From positions 224,077,503-224,141,502 of the forward strand of contig VDFB02373365.1 in assembly GCA_007258455.2 (NCBI GenBank): DNA of 64,000 bases, given 5' to 3'. The DNA comes from Sequoia sempervirens (Eukaryota > Streptophyta > Pinopsida > Cupressales > Cupressaceae). How positions within the stretch are numbered: the stretch's first letter is position 1; each line of letters starts with the position of its first letter. Shown here piece after piece: positions 12,131 through 23,679 of the stretch. The position numbers and the translations under genes were made by a program. Under the pieces are notes generated by a model that made no database searches, was not told the DNA's origin, and saw only the letters and a program-made list of their open reading frames with translations.

Positions 12131-12600
12131 GTTCACACAACCCTTTACCCCTTACTAGCTTAGTTACCTTAATTTCAATGTCATATTCCATGACCTTTGT
12201 AATCCACCCAACCCTCTTTTCATTCAGGTCCCTACTTAACAAAAACTCCTTCACACTAGGGTGAGCAACCATTAAATGTATCTTGCTGTTAGAAATCAAA
12301 GGTTTAAATTTTTTCAGACTTCTGATAGCAACAAGTACATGCTTTTCCACAAAGGTATACCTCTGTTCGTAATCCTCTAAAACTTAACTGAAAAAAGCAA
12401 TAGGCTATTCTAAACCATCATCATTCTACTGTACCACCATTGTAGAAATGGTGTCTATTCTACCAAAGGCATGCAAAATGAAGTCTTTTGAAAAGTTTGG
12501 ATTTACCAAAGTAGGAGCTGCTGATAAGGCCTCCTTTATAACTCTGAAACTGTGCTTGGCCTCCCTGGTCCAGCTGAAACTTGCATTTTTCTTCAACATG
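12131..12600 (-). pseudogene. pol: T3 gypsy-type RNase H (degenerate)
   Basis: The ordinary RNase H that follows RT in Ty3/gypsy elements is recognisable from FSWTREAKHSF, then FILHAFGRIDTIS, PIAFFS and YTFVEKHVLVAIRSLKKF. At the position of the first catalytic Asp (the usual TDAS) the sequence reads HAFG, so the Asp is absent. Stops interrupt it at about 12,425, 12,405 and 12,380. Loss of this Asp is known in Tat elements that carry a second RNase H. T3 has such a second domain upstream of RT, which could explain the tolerance. The domain call is firm; relaxed selection is my inference. Confidence 0.75.
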
Positions 12601-13490
12601 GTAGTTAGCGGTTTCAAGAAATTAGCAATATCAGGAATGAACCTTCTAACAAAATTAATTCCTCCAAGAAAAATTTGTAGCCCCTTTTAATGGTTGGGTA
12701 AAGGTAGATCCAAAATGGCACATACTCTTTCTGGATCAATAGTGATCCCCTATTTTGACACTACATTCCCTAGAAGATTGCCTTCATGGACAACAAAAAT
12801 TCTTTTTTTGGGGTTGAGGGACATACCAAACTCCTGACACCTCAAAAATATTTGCTTCAAATGTGAAAGATTCTCATCTACATTCTTAGAAAACACTATT
12901 ATATCATCAAGGTAAATGAGCACAAATTTATAAATCAAACCTTGAAATGCCATGACCATTTCCCTTTGAAAAGTGGCACCAACATTGGATAGGCCAAATG
13001 ACATCCTTTTATAGGCCATGGTGCACCATTTTGTGGTAAAAGTAGTCTTATACTGGTCTTCTTCTTTAACTAAGACTTGGTTATAGCCTGAATAACCATC
13101 AAGTAGTGAGATTCTTTCTGAACCAGCTACTACTTGCAGAATTTGCTCCATAGAGGGCAACAAATAATGATCCTTTAATGAGGCTCTATTGAGGTCTCTA
13201 AAGTCTATAAAGAGCCTAATCTCTCCATTTTTCTTTCTAACTAGGACAAGGTTAGAGACCCATGAGGTATGTTTGATTGGGAAAATAATGCCTCCCTCAA
13301 CTAGCTTGGTCAATTCTTTAATCATAAGAGGCCCAAGTTTGGGATTTAAAGGCCCCTATTTCTTGCTAACAGGTTTTGCATTTGGCTCTAATTCTATAGT
13401 ATGTTGGGAAATTTGGTGATCAAAACCCTTTAAATATGAATATTCCCATGCAAATACATCTTGAAATTCTTGACAAAGAGCAATAAAATC
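12601..13490 (-). pseudogene. pol: T3 reverse transcriptase
   Basis: RT copies the element RNA into DNA inside the particle. The minus-strand frame shows WVSNLVLVRKKNGEIRLFID, then FRDLNRASLKDHYLLPSMEQ, LLDGYSGYNQV, MSFGLSNVGATFQ and the catalytic YLDDIIVFSK near 12,905. The thumb continues to FIPDIANFLKPLTTMLKK. The conserved blocks are in order and the polymerase Asp pair is intact. Stops occur at about 12,747 and in the connection region near 12,690, and another lies upstream at about 13,360. The segment just before RT (13,754-13,430) is a linker with no domain I recognise. The lineage fits Tat-type Ty3/gypsy. Confidence 0.88.
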
Positions 13491-13864
13491 TTACCTATCT
13501 TCCCGTGAACAGATTTTACCAATTTTAAGGAGCTTACCTTTGAATATCTCAAGCTCTTCATAATGTTCCTCTTTGACCTGCATGCTGGTATTACTCTTTT
13601 TGAGCTGATCATCAGTGCTAAAGATGGATTCCAAGGTGAATAGACCCTTGGGAAACTTGTTAGTCCTCAATTGAATGATCTGATAATCATATTGCTGCTT
13701 GAGCTTATCTTGGTTTACCATTGAAAATTCATCCTCTTGTACCAGAAAACTCAAAAATTGTTCATCACTCTTGAAAAATTTCTAGTGAATATTATTATTA
13801 TTAGGAATATAAGGTCTAATGACTACCTTGACATACTGCTACACTTTTTCCTTCCTAATCTCAT
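13491..13864 (-). pseudogene. pol: T3 linker between archaeal-like RNase H and RT
   Basis: Polyprotein sequence in the same orientation (for example FLVQEDEFSMVNQDKLKQQ, then KEEHYEELEIFKGKL) joins the extra RNase H to the RT. It is acidic and Gln/Lys-rich, with no catalytic motif. It has stops at about 13,785 and 13,840. It is kept here as part of pol because the conserved domains on both sides read in the same direction without a gap large enough for another insertion. Confidence 0.6.
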
Positions 13865-14262
13865 TTGGTATATCAAACTGAGCCCCTATTGCAGATAGTC
13901 TATCCACATGTTTATTCTAATTCCTAGGAATAGAAACCAAATTGAAAGCAAAAAACTCTTCTATCATGTCCCACACTCTATGTTTGTAGGACTTGAAAAC
14001 ATCATTTTTAGTAACATGCAGACCCCTTACCTAATTTACAATCAGCTCATTGTCACCATATACCTGTAAGCAACTTATCTTTCTTTTCCTTTCCCATTCC
14101 AAGCCTTGGATCAATCCTTCATACCCAACAGTATTATTAGTACAAGAGAAATAAAATCTAAAAGAAGAATAATACTTGTCACCTTATGGGGACACAAGCA
14201 TTGCACCCCCACCAACTCCATTCTTGCTTCTAGAGCCATCAAAGAATGTTTTCCATACTTCA
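13865..14262 (-). pseudogene. pol: T3 second, archaeal-like RNase H upstream of RT
   Basis: A complete RNase H fold signature is read on the minus strand: WKTFFDGSRSKNGVGGGAML (first Asp, near 14,240), CTNNTVGYEGLIQGLEW (Glu), LQVYGDNELIVN (second Asp), VWDMIEEFFAFN, SIPRN and KHVDRLSAIGAQFDIP (last Asp). This matches the RVT_3 or archaeal-like RNase H family, not the gypsy type, which lacks the CTNNTAEYEA block. All four acidic positions are kept, although three stops interrupt the frame (SP-stop-GD, VN-stop-V, RN-stop-N). It would remove template RNA during cDNA synthesis. In Tat elements this domain normally lies after the RT and its own RNase H; here it lies between protease and RT. Domain identity is strong; how rare this order is I cannot check. 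Confidence 0.85.
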
Positions 14263-14279
14263 TCTTGCTGTTCTAATTG

Positions 14280-14880
14280 CTATTCCACCTTCTTTTCAAG
14301 GTTTGGGATAATTGCATCAGGTTCATGCAACATATACACACCCAAACCCATCTCTTCAATGTTGTCATTTGGGTTATCCACAATAGTTTTTGCTGCCCAC
14401 TCATTTAAGAGTACATTTGGTACACTTTCAGCTTGCAATTCTTGAGCAACAACAAACTCATTATCATAAAAAATAACATAGTTGACATTAACAACACTTG
14501 GTATATAAGGCTCAATGTGATCTTTGGAAAGTGACTCAGATTTAATGATCACTTTTGTCCCATATCTAGTTCTAAATATCATGTGGGACCAATCTAAGGA
14601 CAAGTAACCTCTTATTTTGGAAGTGAAATCTCTTGACAAACATAAAGCAAAATGAGGTGGTAAATCAATGAAAAATATATCCCGAGGGATGGAAAAATTG
14701 GGATGGGCATGTAAAGTAAGGCTTAAACCCTTAATGACACCTACGGTGTTAATGGTTGTCCCATCAAGTTGGACCAATCCCTTTTCAAGAGGCTGATATT
14801 TCAATCCTAACCTATCAACAATCTGTTTGGCATGACAAAACTACTTGCACCTAAATCTACCATACAATTATGAACTAACT
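14280..14880 (-). pseudogene. pro: T3 aspartic protease (frameshifted)
   Basis: The active-site segment reads HNCMVDLGASSFVMPN on the minus strand (about 14,875-14,828), the usual D-x-G-A-S context of plant gypsy proteases. A stop and frameshift follow near 14,815. The domain then continues as KYQPLEKGLVQLDGTT, then IDLPPHFALCLSRDF and GYLSLDWSHM (14,804-14,560), equivalent to the part that carries LGRPW in other elements. The remaining residues to 14,280 form a linker running straight into the extra RNase H. It would cleave the gag-pol precursor. Confident as protease; inactive. Confidence 0.8.
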
Positions 14881-14892
14881 TGTCCCCTATTA

Positions 14893-16140
14893 TCAAAGAT
14901 ACATAAAATGGTGAGGTTTGACATCCTTACCTAGCTGCTTACTACTGTCTTGAGGTGTATTCATAAAAACAACCTTGACTTGACCTACTAGAACATCACT
15001 TGAAACACTTAAGTCAATTAAGGAAAATTGCAATAAATAATTTTGACCTAGGATGGATAAAGAATCCCACATTGTCATGGTTACATTCATTTTCTTCATG
15101 GATTCAATAATGTTAAAAGGTGCAATAGTTTTTACCTCTTGATGGGTCCTTGCAACAATAGGGTCTGATTGCAAGTGGGCTGATTGGGGCTGGTTCCCAA
15201 GCTGTTCACTACTGGTGCCTTGTGGATTTCTTTGTAAAATGTGTGTCACTTGAGGATTGGATGGGCCAGTAGATTCTTTGTCCTTGTTTTCTGCTTGTAC
15301 AATATCAAAAGCTCTCTTCTTGGCTCGAGTATTGGCTGCTATTGGAGATCCATCACTATTCACTCCACAAAATTCCTCTCCTTGCTAATTTAGGAGAGTT
15401 GTATCACTTGCAGGGAGATCCTGCTATTGTGGAGATTCACCATTAGACACGTTCTGCACACTTGATACATTTTGTACCATTAGTGCTTGATTGATAACCC
15501 CATTTGAACATGTACTTGGTTATGGGGTTGGTTGCAGGGAAAGTGCCGCTCATAATTTGCTGCGAGGTTATTCTGGACAGTACAAGGTCTCTAGCTACAC
15601 TGATTGGAACTAGATTGTATGGCTAAAAAGGACTTGGATTAAGATTTTTCCTTGCAACTTGGTAACTCCTCTGATATGGCTTCTTGTTAGCCTGATATGG
15701 CTAACTTTGACCTTGGTTTTGAGGATAGTAAGGCTTAAAACCTTGGAATTGTTGCTTTTTGATTCTCACAAGCTCTTTGCCAAAAGTCTGAAGTATGCTG
15801 TCAATTTTTTGTTGATTGTTTTTTATCTCTTGTAATTCTTGAGATGGGCTTAGGAATAATCTTGAGGGAAGCCATAGGAATATTGTCATGTTGAGCTAAA
15901 TTTAGCAGGTTGCCTCCATTAAAAGTAACAAAGGATTTATTCCTTGGAACTGCCATTGGTGGAACCAAAATTTGCTAGCTCACAGGAGGATTTGAAACTT
16001 TCATTGCAGGTGGAGTTGAAACTATTTTCCTTGATGAAACAATAACTCTTTTTTTTGGTCCGCTTCTTCTCCTAGGTGGTGAAAGTTGCAAGTATTCAAA
16101 AGGAACAAAACTTCCTCTTTTATGGATTTTTTTCATAAGC
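14893..16140 (-). pseudogene. gag: T3 gag remnant
   Basis: Fragmented coding sequence lies between the primer site and the protease. Recognisable pieces are a basic Pro/Ser segment (SPPRRRSGPKKRVIVSS, about 16,090-16,040), a coiled-coil-like stretch (QELQEIKNNQQKIDSILQ, 15,840-15,787) and a Gln/Pro-rich part (15,363-14,893). The capsid-type Retrotrans_gag core, which should carry an L..W motif such as TFEWF, is not visible. Either it was deleted or it is too decayed to read. With only about 1.4 kb between primer site and protease, a deletion is likely. Assignment as gag rests mainly on position. Confidence 0.5.
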
Positions 16141-16284
16141 TATTGCAACACTAGTTTTTCTGCTACTTTCCACACTCAGAGTCACCAAATATGTAGGTTT
16201 AACCTCTCAAAGGATTGAAAAGTGTTGTTTACATATTAAAACTAGAAAAACACATATATTTTCTAATCTATCTTGATTAGAACA

Positions 16285-16302
16285 GTCCCACCGAGCGTGC
16301 CA
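16285..16302 (-). promoter_or_regulatory. T3 primer-binding site (tRNA not assigned)
   Basis: Read on the minus strand, TGGCACGCTCGGTGGGAC follows the LTR's CA end by four bases. It starts with TGG, as expected for pairing with a tRNA CCA end, and lies exactly between the LTR and gag. I cannot name the tRNA with confidence. Confidence 0.75.
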
Positions 16303-16306
16303 AAAC

Positions 16307-17554
16307 TGTCGACTCTTCAAATTTGCACCCATGCTAAGTTGTAGAACTTAGCAAATTTGGAGCAACATGGGAACACTCCTAGGCTGTGGGTCACCTAGGC
16401 TTGGAGTGGACCTCCAGATAAGGCTGGATCCTAATTAGTGTCACCTAAACTATTGCTAAACTAATGCTTTTTTGAGGAAAGAGTAAGAAAGAAATATTAA
16501 AATGAAACTTAATTAAAAGCTTTAAAAGGTGATACACCAAGTACTAAGACCTACAATTAGCTTGCACACAGTTCAAACAATGAAAAATCTTGGCTTACAC
16601 AACTCATTTTGTATGCATTCTTGCATAAGTGTTTTATAAGAAGGTTTTAAAGCTAAACTCCTAGAAGGAAAGAAATTTCACAACTAAAAAGCATTTGCAT
16701 TTACAAAAAAACTTATAACTTGTAACAACATACTTTTCTACAAAAAGGTGCTTAACATGAGACAAAATTACAAGGAAAATTTAAATTTCACAAGTAACTT
16801 GATCAATCACTAGATGCACACAATACAACATGAAATGAGAAGGCAAAATATTTAATATCATTGATATCCAGGGTACTCACTGGTATACAAATCTGTCAAA
16901 AGAGTTATAATCTACTCCTACTAAAAAGATAACTCCAGAAAATAAGCTACCACACTACTGGAAAGAAAGAACTAACTTTAAAAACTCTATTTGAAGTTAC
17001 TTATGCAAAAATGAAACATTTTTCTGACACATGTCTTTCTAGAAACTCCTGGTCGGATGCAGCAAAAAGGCCAAAAAAGAACCTTCCAAAACTCCTCCAA
17101 AATGCCATCCAAATGAAGAAAAGTTGAGCCAAGACCCAAGTCACACTAAAATAATGAAAAAATTACCTCTAAATGGTCACCACTCCCTCCAAAATAGTCA
17201 AAGATAAAACTCACACACCCTCCCCATGTTGGTCCATCATCATTATGTCTCCAAGATGCTTTGATTCATGCTCTTTGTGTGTTTTCCAAAAGTATAAGTC
17301 CTTATTCTTCATGATTGTTTTAATCCACATGCTACTATGACCGTTTCTTAGACTTCATTTGACTTTGCTAGTGATTTTACCACTGTCCTCATTGTTGTAC
17401 TATGATGAGTGTTCATGTCCCTTTGTGTCTCAAGATTTCCTTGTTGAAAATGGTGGTTTTCCCTTCAGATTCTCTATGAAACACTCTATCAAATATTATC
17501 AATCAAATGCTATAACTTGTATCTTGTTATCAATTTAGCAAAGGCGGACTTAAT
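16307..17554 (-). mobile_element. T3 right (5') LTR, inner piece
   Basis: Starts TGTCGACTC at 16,307 beside the primer site and is cut at 17,554 by T2. The duplication TTAAT (17,550-17,554 and 29,336-29,340) proves that it originally continued at 29,341. Together the two pieces make an LTR of about 4.17 kb. No coding signal is present. Confidence 0.8.
17550..17554. repeat. Target-site duplication of T2 (left)
   Basis: TTAAT directly before the TG of T2. The identical TTAAT directly follows the CA of the other LTR at 29,336-29,340. Confidence 0.92.
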
Positions 17555-19013
17555 TGATGTGCAAGGTCATTGATGTCACTTCTTGCATCATTTAATTTAT
17601 CAATTATCAAATCGGGTGTGTCTTAGAGCTGTATGCAATAAGGGTGTTTCCATGAATTTGGGGGTTTTTCACTATAAACAGTGACTTTTGGTTACAATTT
17701 AGCTATGTCAGGAGCTTTGAGGAGCTCTCAAAAACCAATCTTAACAAGTTTCTAACTAATTCTAAAGACTTAATCCTAATTTATCTCTTAACTAATGATT
17801 GTTTAGACTCCAATAACTTAGTTTAGACTTCACTTGACTTAATTGCAATTGATTCATGGAAGGATTATTTAAAATAAAATTTACTTTTAATCTAAAATTC
17901 ATAATTGAAATGTACTTTGGAAAGGAAATATATTTATGTTTGTGGAAGAGAATCTAATTATGTTTGCAGAAAATAAATATTAATCTAGAAAGAAACAATA
18001 CTAAATTTCATGAACAAATTCCAAACAAGTTTGAGTTTCATCTTTCCATAAGTCATCATTGTCTCTTCCATTAAAACTACATGCATTTGAAAAATAACCA
18101 ATAAGTTTAATTCCTATGAACATTAATTAAATCTAAAATAAGCATAATAAACAATCTTAATAACACAATGAACTTAATCTAAGAATTAATCTCATTCAGT
18201 AACAATGATCAAGTAAAGATTAAAATTACTAACTTTCCAATTGACATGCATTAAAAAAAAATCAACTGAATCAAATAACAAAACACAAGGCCACCTCCTT
18301 CGGTTGAGTGAGCTCTTCTCTTCCTCTGGTGGGACCTTAAACACCGAGATTCAAATCAACTCCTTATTTGCATTCCAATGGCCAAAATAGGTCAGTAGTA
18401 CAAAAGTGCAGATCATAAACATTACAATGCTAAAGTGAAAGATTAACTAACTCCCAAACTAAAACTAAGAATGGATATTTATAAGAATATCCACTTATTT
18501 GAATACAAAAACTGGCACAACCCACCAAGATGCAAAGCGGAAAAAACTAAACTTAAATATAACTGAAAGTGCCATAAAGAAATTTGCTACATGATAATAG
18601 CTGAACAGGAAGTTCTCAAACTAACTGAAGAAGTCAATTTAGAAACATTCATTAGGATCCAGCTAGAGGAATCAAGAGCAAGCTAGATTTCATGTTTGTT
18701 AAACATGGAGTTTAACATGTCCACCTCATAAAGTCAACACTTAATCAATCAAACAAAATCCTCAAAAATAGGATGCAATCAAGACAACAAAAGATTTCAA
18801 CTTGAATAACCATTTCATCATTAAACATCATTAAAAGGAAAGAAATTTAATGCAAAATATCATTTCTCATATATACTCCAATTAGATAAATATAAGGAAA
18901 AATCAAGCAAACATTCAAGCATATAGTCTACACCAACATAGTTAATTAATATATAATAAAGTATTTGAAAACATAAAAAGGATTAATTAAAGTGTCATTT
19001 AATGCACTCATCA
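17555..19013 (-). repeat. T2 3' LTR (left copy)
   Basis: Begins TGATGTGCAAGG and ends CTCATCA. It matches 27,870-29,335 along its full length, with small indels (for example an extra stretch near 17,945-17,970). Confidence 0.92.
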
Positions 19014-19027
19014 TTTCTCCCCCTTCT
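19014..19027 (-). promoter_or_regulatory. T2 polypurine tract
   Basis: The minus strand reads AGAAGGGGGAGAAA immediately before the 3' LTR's TGATGAG. This is the standard plus-strand DNA primer site of a retroelement and fixes the orientation. Confidence 0.9.
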
Positions 19028-20169
19028 GCTATCAACCATGTCCTCATGGTTGAGGATCTGGAAAATCCCTGTTTCTTCCTACCAACCAGATAACTAGATC
19101 ACCACATTAAGTCACATATTGCAGGAATGTTCTTCGATGAGCATATCCATTTTGTTCTTCAATTCTCCCTAACCAATTTCTTAAATTTTCTCCAATAAAT
19201 TGTGGTGGAGAATTCAATGTAGGTGTAGGTGCTATGAGCAATGGTGGTCTGAACCTCATTCCAACCTAATTGGTATTCTTCTCCTCAATGACCTGTATCA
19301 AAGATCTCACTCTTGTGAGACTCCAAGTGATATTTCTTGGAGAGATTGGTTCTCTCCTTAGTGCTATTGGAATGCTGTTGTACCTTTCTCTTACTAGAGT
19401 CAAGGCTTTATGTGGGAGATGTTCTTGAACATTTCTAAAAACTCAAATTCTTTCAGTCAAATTTCTCTTGTAGATCAGTGCCACATTATCCCTCAATGCA
19501 AAGTATCTAAAGGATGCTCTGAAAGCCATAGATCAAGGAGTTTCATTCCTCACTGGAATTCCCAATTTCATTTGTGCCTCCTTGTACTAGTCTATCCTGT
19601 TCTCCCACTCAAATTGATTCTATAATAAAGACACAAAAGATCTGATTTGCAACTCCCCAATGTAAACATTCATAAAATACTGTGGAAAATTACCAAGTAG
19701 AAAGCCATGCTGAAAGTATTCACACATTTGGTTTTCAATGGTAGGATGGTTGTTGTAGAAATCCTCAAGAAAGTCTCAGTCATCATCATAATCTATTTTT
19801 ATTTTCAAAACCAACTGATTAATTTTCCATTGTAAAAACCTTTCCCTAAAAAATAATGCATATAACTCTGAAGGTTTCCTCATTGATAACATTGCTGAAG
19901 ATAGCTCTACCACTTGTTGTAATCTTTCATTTGCTTCATCTCCCTCCTTTTCTAGCTATTGATTTTGGATTTTTAACTGATTATTCTCATGCTTAAGCTT
20001 GAGTGTTGTAAGAGAGAGGTATCTCTTTGGAGTTGATGAAGTAGAAGCTTCATGATAATGCGATCTACTTGACTGTTGTTTTAACTCTTCCTCTTTTTGT
20101 TGCAACTCTACCTTTAGTTTCCCTATTTCTATAGCACTGGGCCTTGTTGTTTCTTATGGGCATGACCTA
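19028..20169 (-). other. T2 3' region, decayed
   Basis: Sequence between the extra ORF and the polypurine tract. It probably includes the decayed C-terminal end of the extra ORF (frequent stops in all frames, Lys/Gln/Leu-rich translations). No independent gene, RNA or clear repeat is seen. Confidence 0.5.
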
Positions 20170-21602
20170 ATGCTTGTGCATTAGCCTATTTTAAGGCCTT
20201 TTCTAATTGATTCAACTGTGTTTGCAAAACATTTTCTTTTTCTATCATTTCCTTTTCTATTTTCTTAGTCTTGGATATAGATTGTTGTAACTCTTCTTTT
20301 ATTTTTAATTTCTCTTCCATAAATTGTATTCTTTTCTTTTCTTCATCCAATTTTTCTTGCATTATAGAGACTTCCATGGCCTTAGCCATTCATTCATTCT
20401 TCTTCTTCTTCCATCTTCTCTTCTTCCTGCATTTGAGGGGATTTTTCCTATTTGGTTATTGGTTCTTTTCCTTTCCTTCTTTTAAAAACCAAAATAGGTG
20501 GTGAAGAAGATTCACTAGACCCTCCAATAGGATTATCTTCTTTTGAAAAATTAGGAGATTTTTTTTTAGATGGAGAGCCATGAGATACTAAAACCGGGGA
20601 TTTTTGTGATGGAATTGGGGCTTCAGGAAGACTTTCGGGTTGTTCAGGAGAACGAATAGGCTCTTGGATTTCTTCACTATTTTTCAAGGTGTCTTGAGGG
20701 GCATCAAGGGTTTCAATTGGTTTTTTAGGAGAAGTTGGAATATAGGCGTCAACAACACTAGGGTTTTCTTCTTGTGACGCACGCCTTTTTCTTTTTACTG
20801 TACTACGAGTTTCTCTTTCAATCTCCTGTAGCTTTCTTTTTCCCTTTTTCTGTCCTTTTTAAAAATCTTCCCCTTTTTCAATTTTCAATTTTTTTTATTA
20901 TGGGTCCCTTTTTAGATTTCTTTCCACTTTTGGCAATGGTAGTTGACATAAATTCTAACCATCCCTTTTTACTAGACCCCTTCTTCATGAAATGGTGTTT
21001 GATAATTAAATGAATCAAACTATGGTATCTAATGGATGACACACCTCTAGATTTTAACCTAGCTACCATAGAAGATATTTGCATGAACAAAAAGGTAGGA
21101 AGGTTAATTCTTGCAGAAGGTCTAGTGTTTCCATACCTCAAATGCGTGAGAATTCGCATTCCTAGCCCTAAAATTGTGCTATACTGCCCCTCACAAGTGA
21201 AAATTTCATTAACCATGTTATGACTGTCTTCCATGGTTCTTCCAAACTGCTATGAGAAATTCCCTTTTGGCTACCTTTATGCCACTGAATTTATAGCCGT
21301 CTTCTTGGTTCTTCATGAAATATAGACACCAATTCCTCAAAACCTAGATGTCCTTTGTTTATTGGCTCACCTTCAACTAGAATACTAGAGAGTTCACTAA
21401 TAATAGCAGGGCTAACTTCAATTATTTCCCCTCTTACCCTGGTAACATTCACATGAAAGTTCATAACAAATTATTCAACCAAATCAAGTTCAAATCCTTC
21501 ATACATTTGTATGAACTCAAGCCACCCTGCATCTCTCAGCAATATCTCTGTTTCAGGATATAAAATGAAGTTCTCTGGCTCTGAATTTCTTTTCTGCTCC
21601 AT
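20170..21602 (-). pseudogene. T2 extra ORF with coiled coil (env-like position)
   Basis: A third ORF downstream of integrase begins at ATG 21,602 (MEQKRNSEPENFILYPETE). Its N-terminal domain, WLEFIQMYEGFELDLVE then FVMNFHVNVTRVRGEIIEVS, resembles the putative plant transposon protein domain and closely parallels T5's WDAHFRKLRGFDKDVAMEF. A Ser/Pro-rich middle (20,687-20,448) and a strongly charged coiled coil (20,389-20,186, with KLDEEKKRIQFMEEKLKIK) follow. In Athila elements this position is called env-like, but no signal peptide or membrane segment is visible here. Several stops interrupt it. The function is unknown; conservation in T2 and T5 suggests it once mattered to the element. Confidence 0.7.
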
Positions 21603-22449
21603 TTTTCTTTACTTCTAAAATTTTACCAAATAAAATGGTAGATGCAATTGTTTGAGTGAAATGAAAAATGAATGTTTCTTTCCATAGATGCAACACTTTT
21701 TAAAAAAAATGCACGTCGTGTCAAGATGTTGGGTATTTACTTCACCTCATTCCTTGTGAACGTTCTACACGTATCAGCCAACACCTTGAATTATGAATAG
21801 ACGGTTGGCGGCGATGCTGACATAAGCATACTTATTTTGAACTGATATGAAATCTTCCTTATTACTTATATTTATTGCAACAGTCACCTCAATGTCAAAT
21901 CCTTATGTCTCTGCCAGATTTTGAAATGATTAAGACTTATTTATTATAGCATTAATAACTACGGGTAGAGATATCTATGCTCAAAATATTTATTTAATCT
22001 CACATCATATTAACTAATTCAGAAAGTAAAATTTCAAAAATAACATCTACAATAAATGCGTACCTTTTTATTAAATGCAAGAGTCAATAAGAGCATGTGA
22101 ACTAATTCAGCTGGAAAAATTTCCAACGAGTTAATAAAAAAGAGCTCAAAATTAACAAGAACATTTATTATAGAGAACCTTGGGAATGCCAGAAGTCATC
22201 AGGAGTTTTCAGGAGCCATCAAGAGTCATCAGGGGTCATCAAGAGTCACCAAGAGACTGCCATTTTTGGTTTTCAGTCATCCTTTTTTTTCTTTTTCTTT
22301 TTTTATATATATATTTTTATTTTTCAATTTTTTCTAAGAGAAACCAAAATTTCTAGTTTTCAATCTATCTCCTTTATTCAAAAGGTAAAACACCATTTTT
22401 GGTTTTCAATTTACCTCCTTTATTCATTCCTTTTTGAAAGATTATCTAG
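21603..22449 (-). other. T2 spacer between integrase and extra ORF
   Basis: Noncoding spacer with a short degenerate tandem repeat (22,191-22,256), a run of TATA dinucleotides near 22,304 and repeated GGTTTTCAAT-type words. T5 has a similar spacer at 43,080-44,460, with GATTGAAAACC words in its own orientation. Confidence 0.5.
22191..22256. repeat. Short degenerate AGTCATCAAG tandem
   Basis: About six units of 10 to 12 bases, variants of AGTCATCAGGAG and AGCCATCAAGAG, in the T2 spacer. Confidence 0.7.
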
Positions 22450-23679
22450 GAGTACATTCTCCTATGGAAGGAATATCTTCCATCAGAAAATATTCAACTC
22501 TATTTTGCAATTCTGCTACAAATTCTTCTTTCATGTAGGTTTGTGATACATCTTCAAATGATATCTATTAACTAGCATGGTCCTTCTTTCTCCATCTATT
22601 GGCATTAGTTGAACAACTCCATTTTGAAAAACTTCATCAATTTCATAGGGTCCCAACCATCTTGTATGGAATTTTCCTTTGAACTCTTGAAATTTGGAGT
22701 CAAACAACAGTGCTCAATCTCCCTTCTTGAATTTTCTTGTCACAAGATTTTTATCATGCCACTCCTTCCTCTACTTCTAAATTATTTCTATATGCCGAAG
22801 AGCTTCCATTCTCATCTCATCTAATCGATTCAATTGTAGAATTATATTCTTTTCTGTTTCAGGAAAGTTAATACCAACCTCCAATGTTGTTTTCAATGTC
22901 TGCAGTTCAAATTCAATAGGAATTAATGGAGTTTTTCCAAACACTAATGCATATGGAGAGAATCTAGTAGTTATCTTCCAGGTTGTATTGTATGCCCAAA
23001 CTGTTTCATCTAACCTTTTTTCCCAGTCTATTTTCCTCAATGAAATAGTATTTTTCAAGATATTTCCCAATTCCCAGTTAGTAACCTCTACTTGTCCATT
23101 TGCTTGAGGATGATATGTCATTGATTTTTTGTGTGTCATCTAGTATCTTTGCATAAATTCTTCCATCACAGTAGACACAAACTGTGGCCCTTGGTCTAAA
23201 ACTATCTCCCTTGGTGCACCAAATCTCTACAAAATATGCTTGTACAAAAAATCAGCTACCTTGTCTTCTCTTGCTACTGGTAAGGCTTTCACTTCAGCCC
23301 ACTTTGTGACATAGTCTATGCAAACTAATATATATTGCTGTCCTTTGGGAGGTGGATCAATAGGTCCCACAAAATCAATTCCCCATTTCTCAAATGGTTC
23401 CAAAACTATTTGAGGTTGTAATGGAATCTCCATTGTTGGTGTAGGTCTTCCCATGCACTGACATTCATCATAATGCTTAACAAAGAATGAAACATCCTTT
23501 GTCATAGATGGCCAAAAATAACCAGCTCCTAAGATCTTATGAACAATTTTGACTACTAAATAATGTCCTTCTGGCTCATGATGACAAGCATGTATGACAT
23601 TATAAACATCCATTTCAACAACACATATGTGAAGAAAATGATCAGGGCACATTTTAAATAATAATCCATTTATCCATTA
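22450..23679 (-). pseudogene. pol: T2 integrase
   Basis: An HHCC-type finger is partly preserved (ACHHEPEGHY, YFWPSM and CQCMGRP; the first Cys of the final pair has become Tyr in HYDECQC). The catalytic core has EKWGIDFVGPIDPP (first Asp), IVLDQGPQF (second Asp) and HPQANGQVEVTN (Glu), so the D,D,E triad is intact. The C-terminal GPY module reads RWLGPYEIDEVF near 22,660. Stops fall at about 23,226, 23,140, 22,777 and 22,720. The enzyme would integrate the element DNA. There is no chromodomain after the GPY module, as expected for Athila. Confidence 0.88.
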
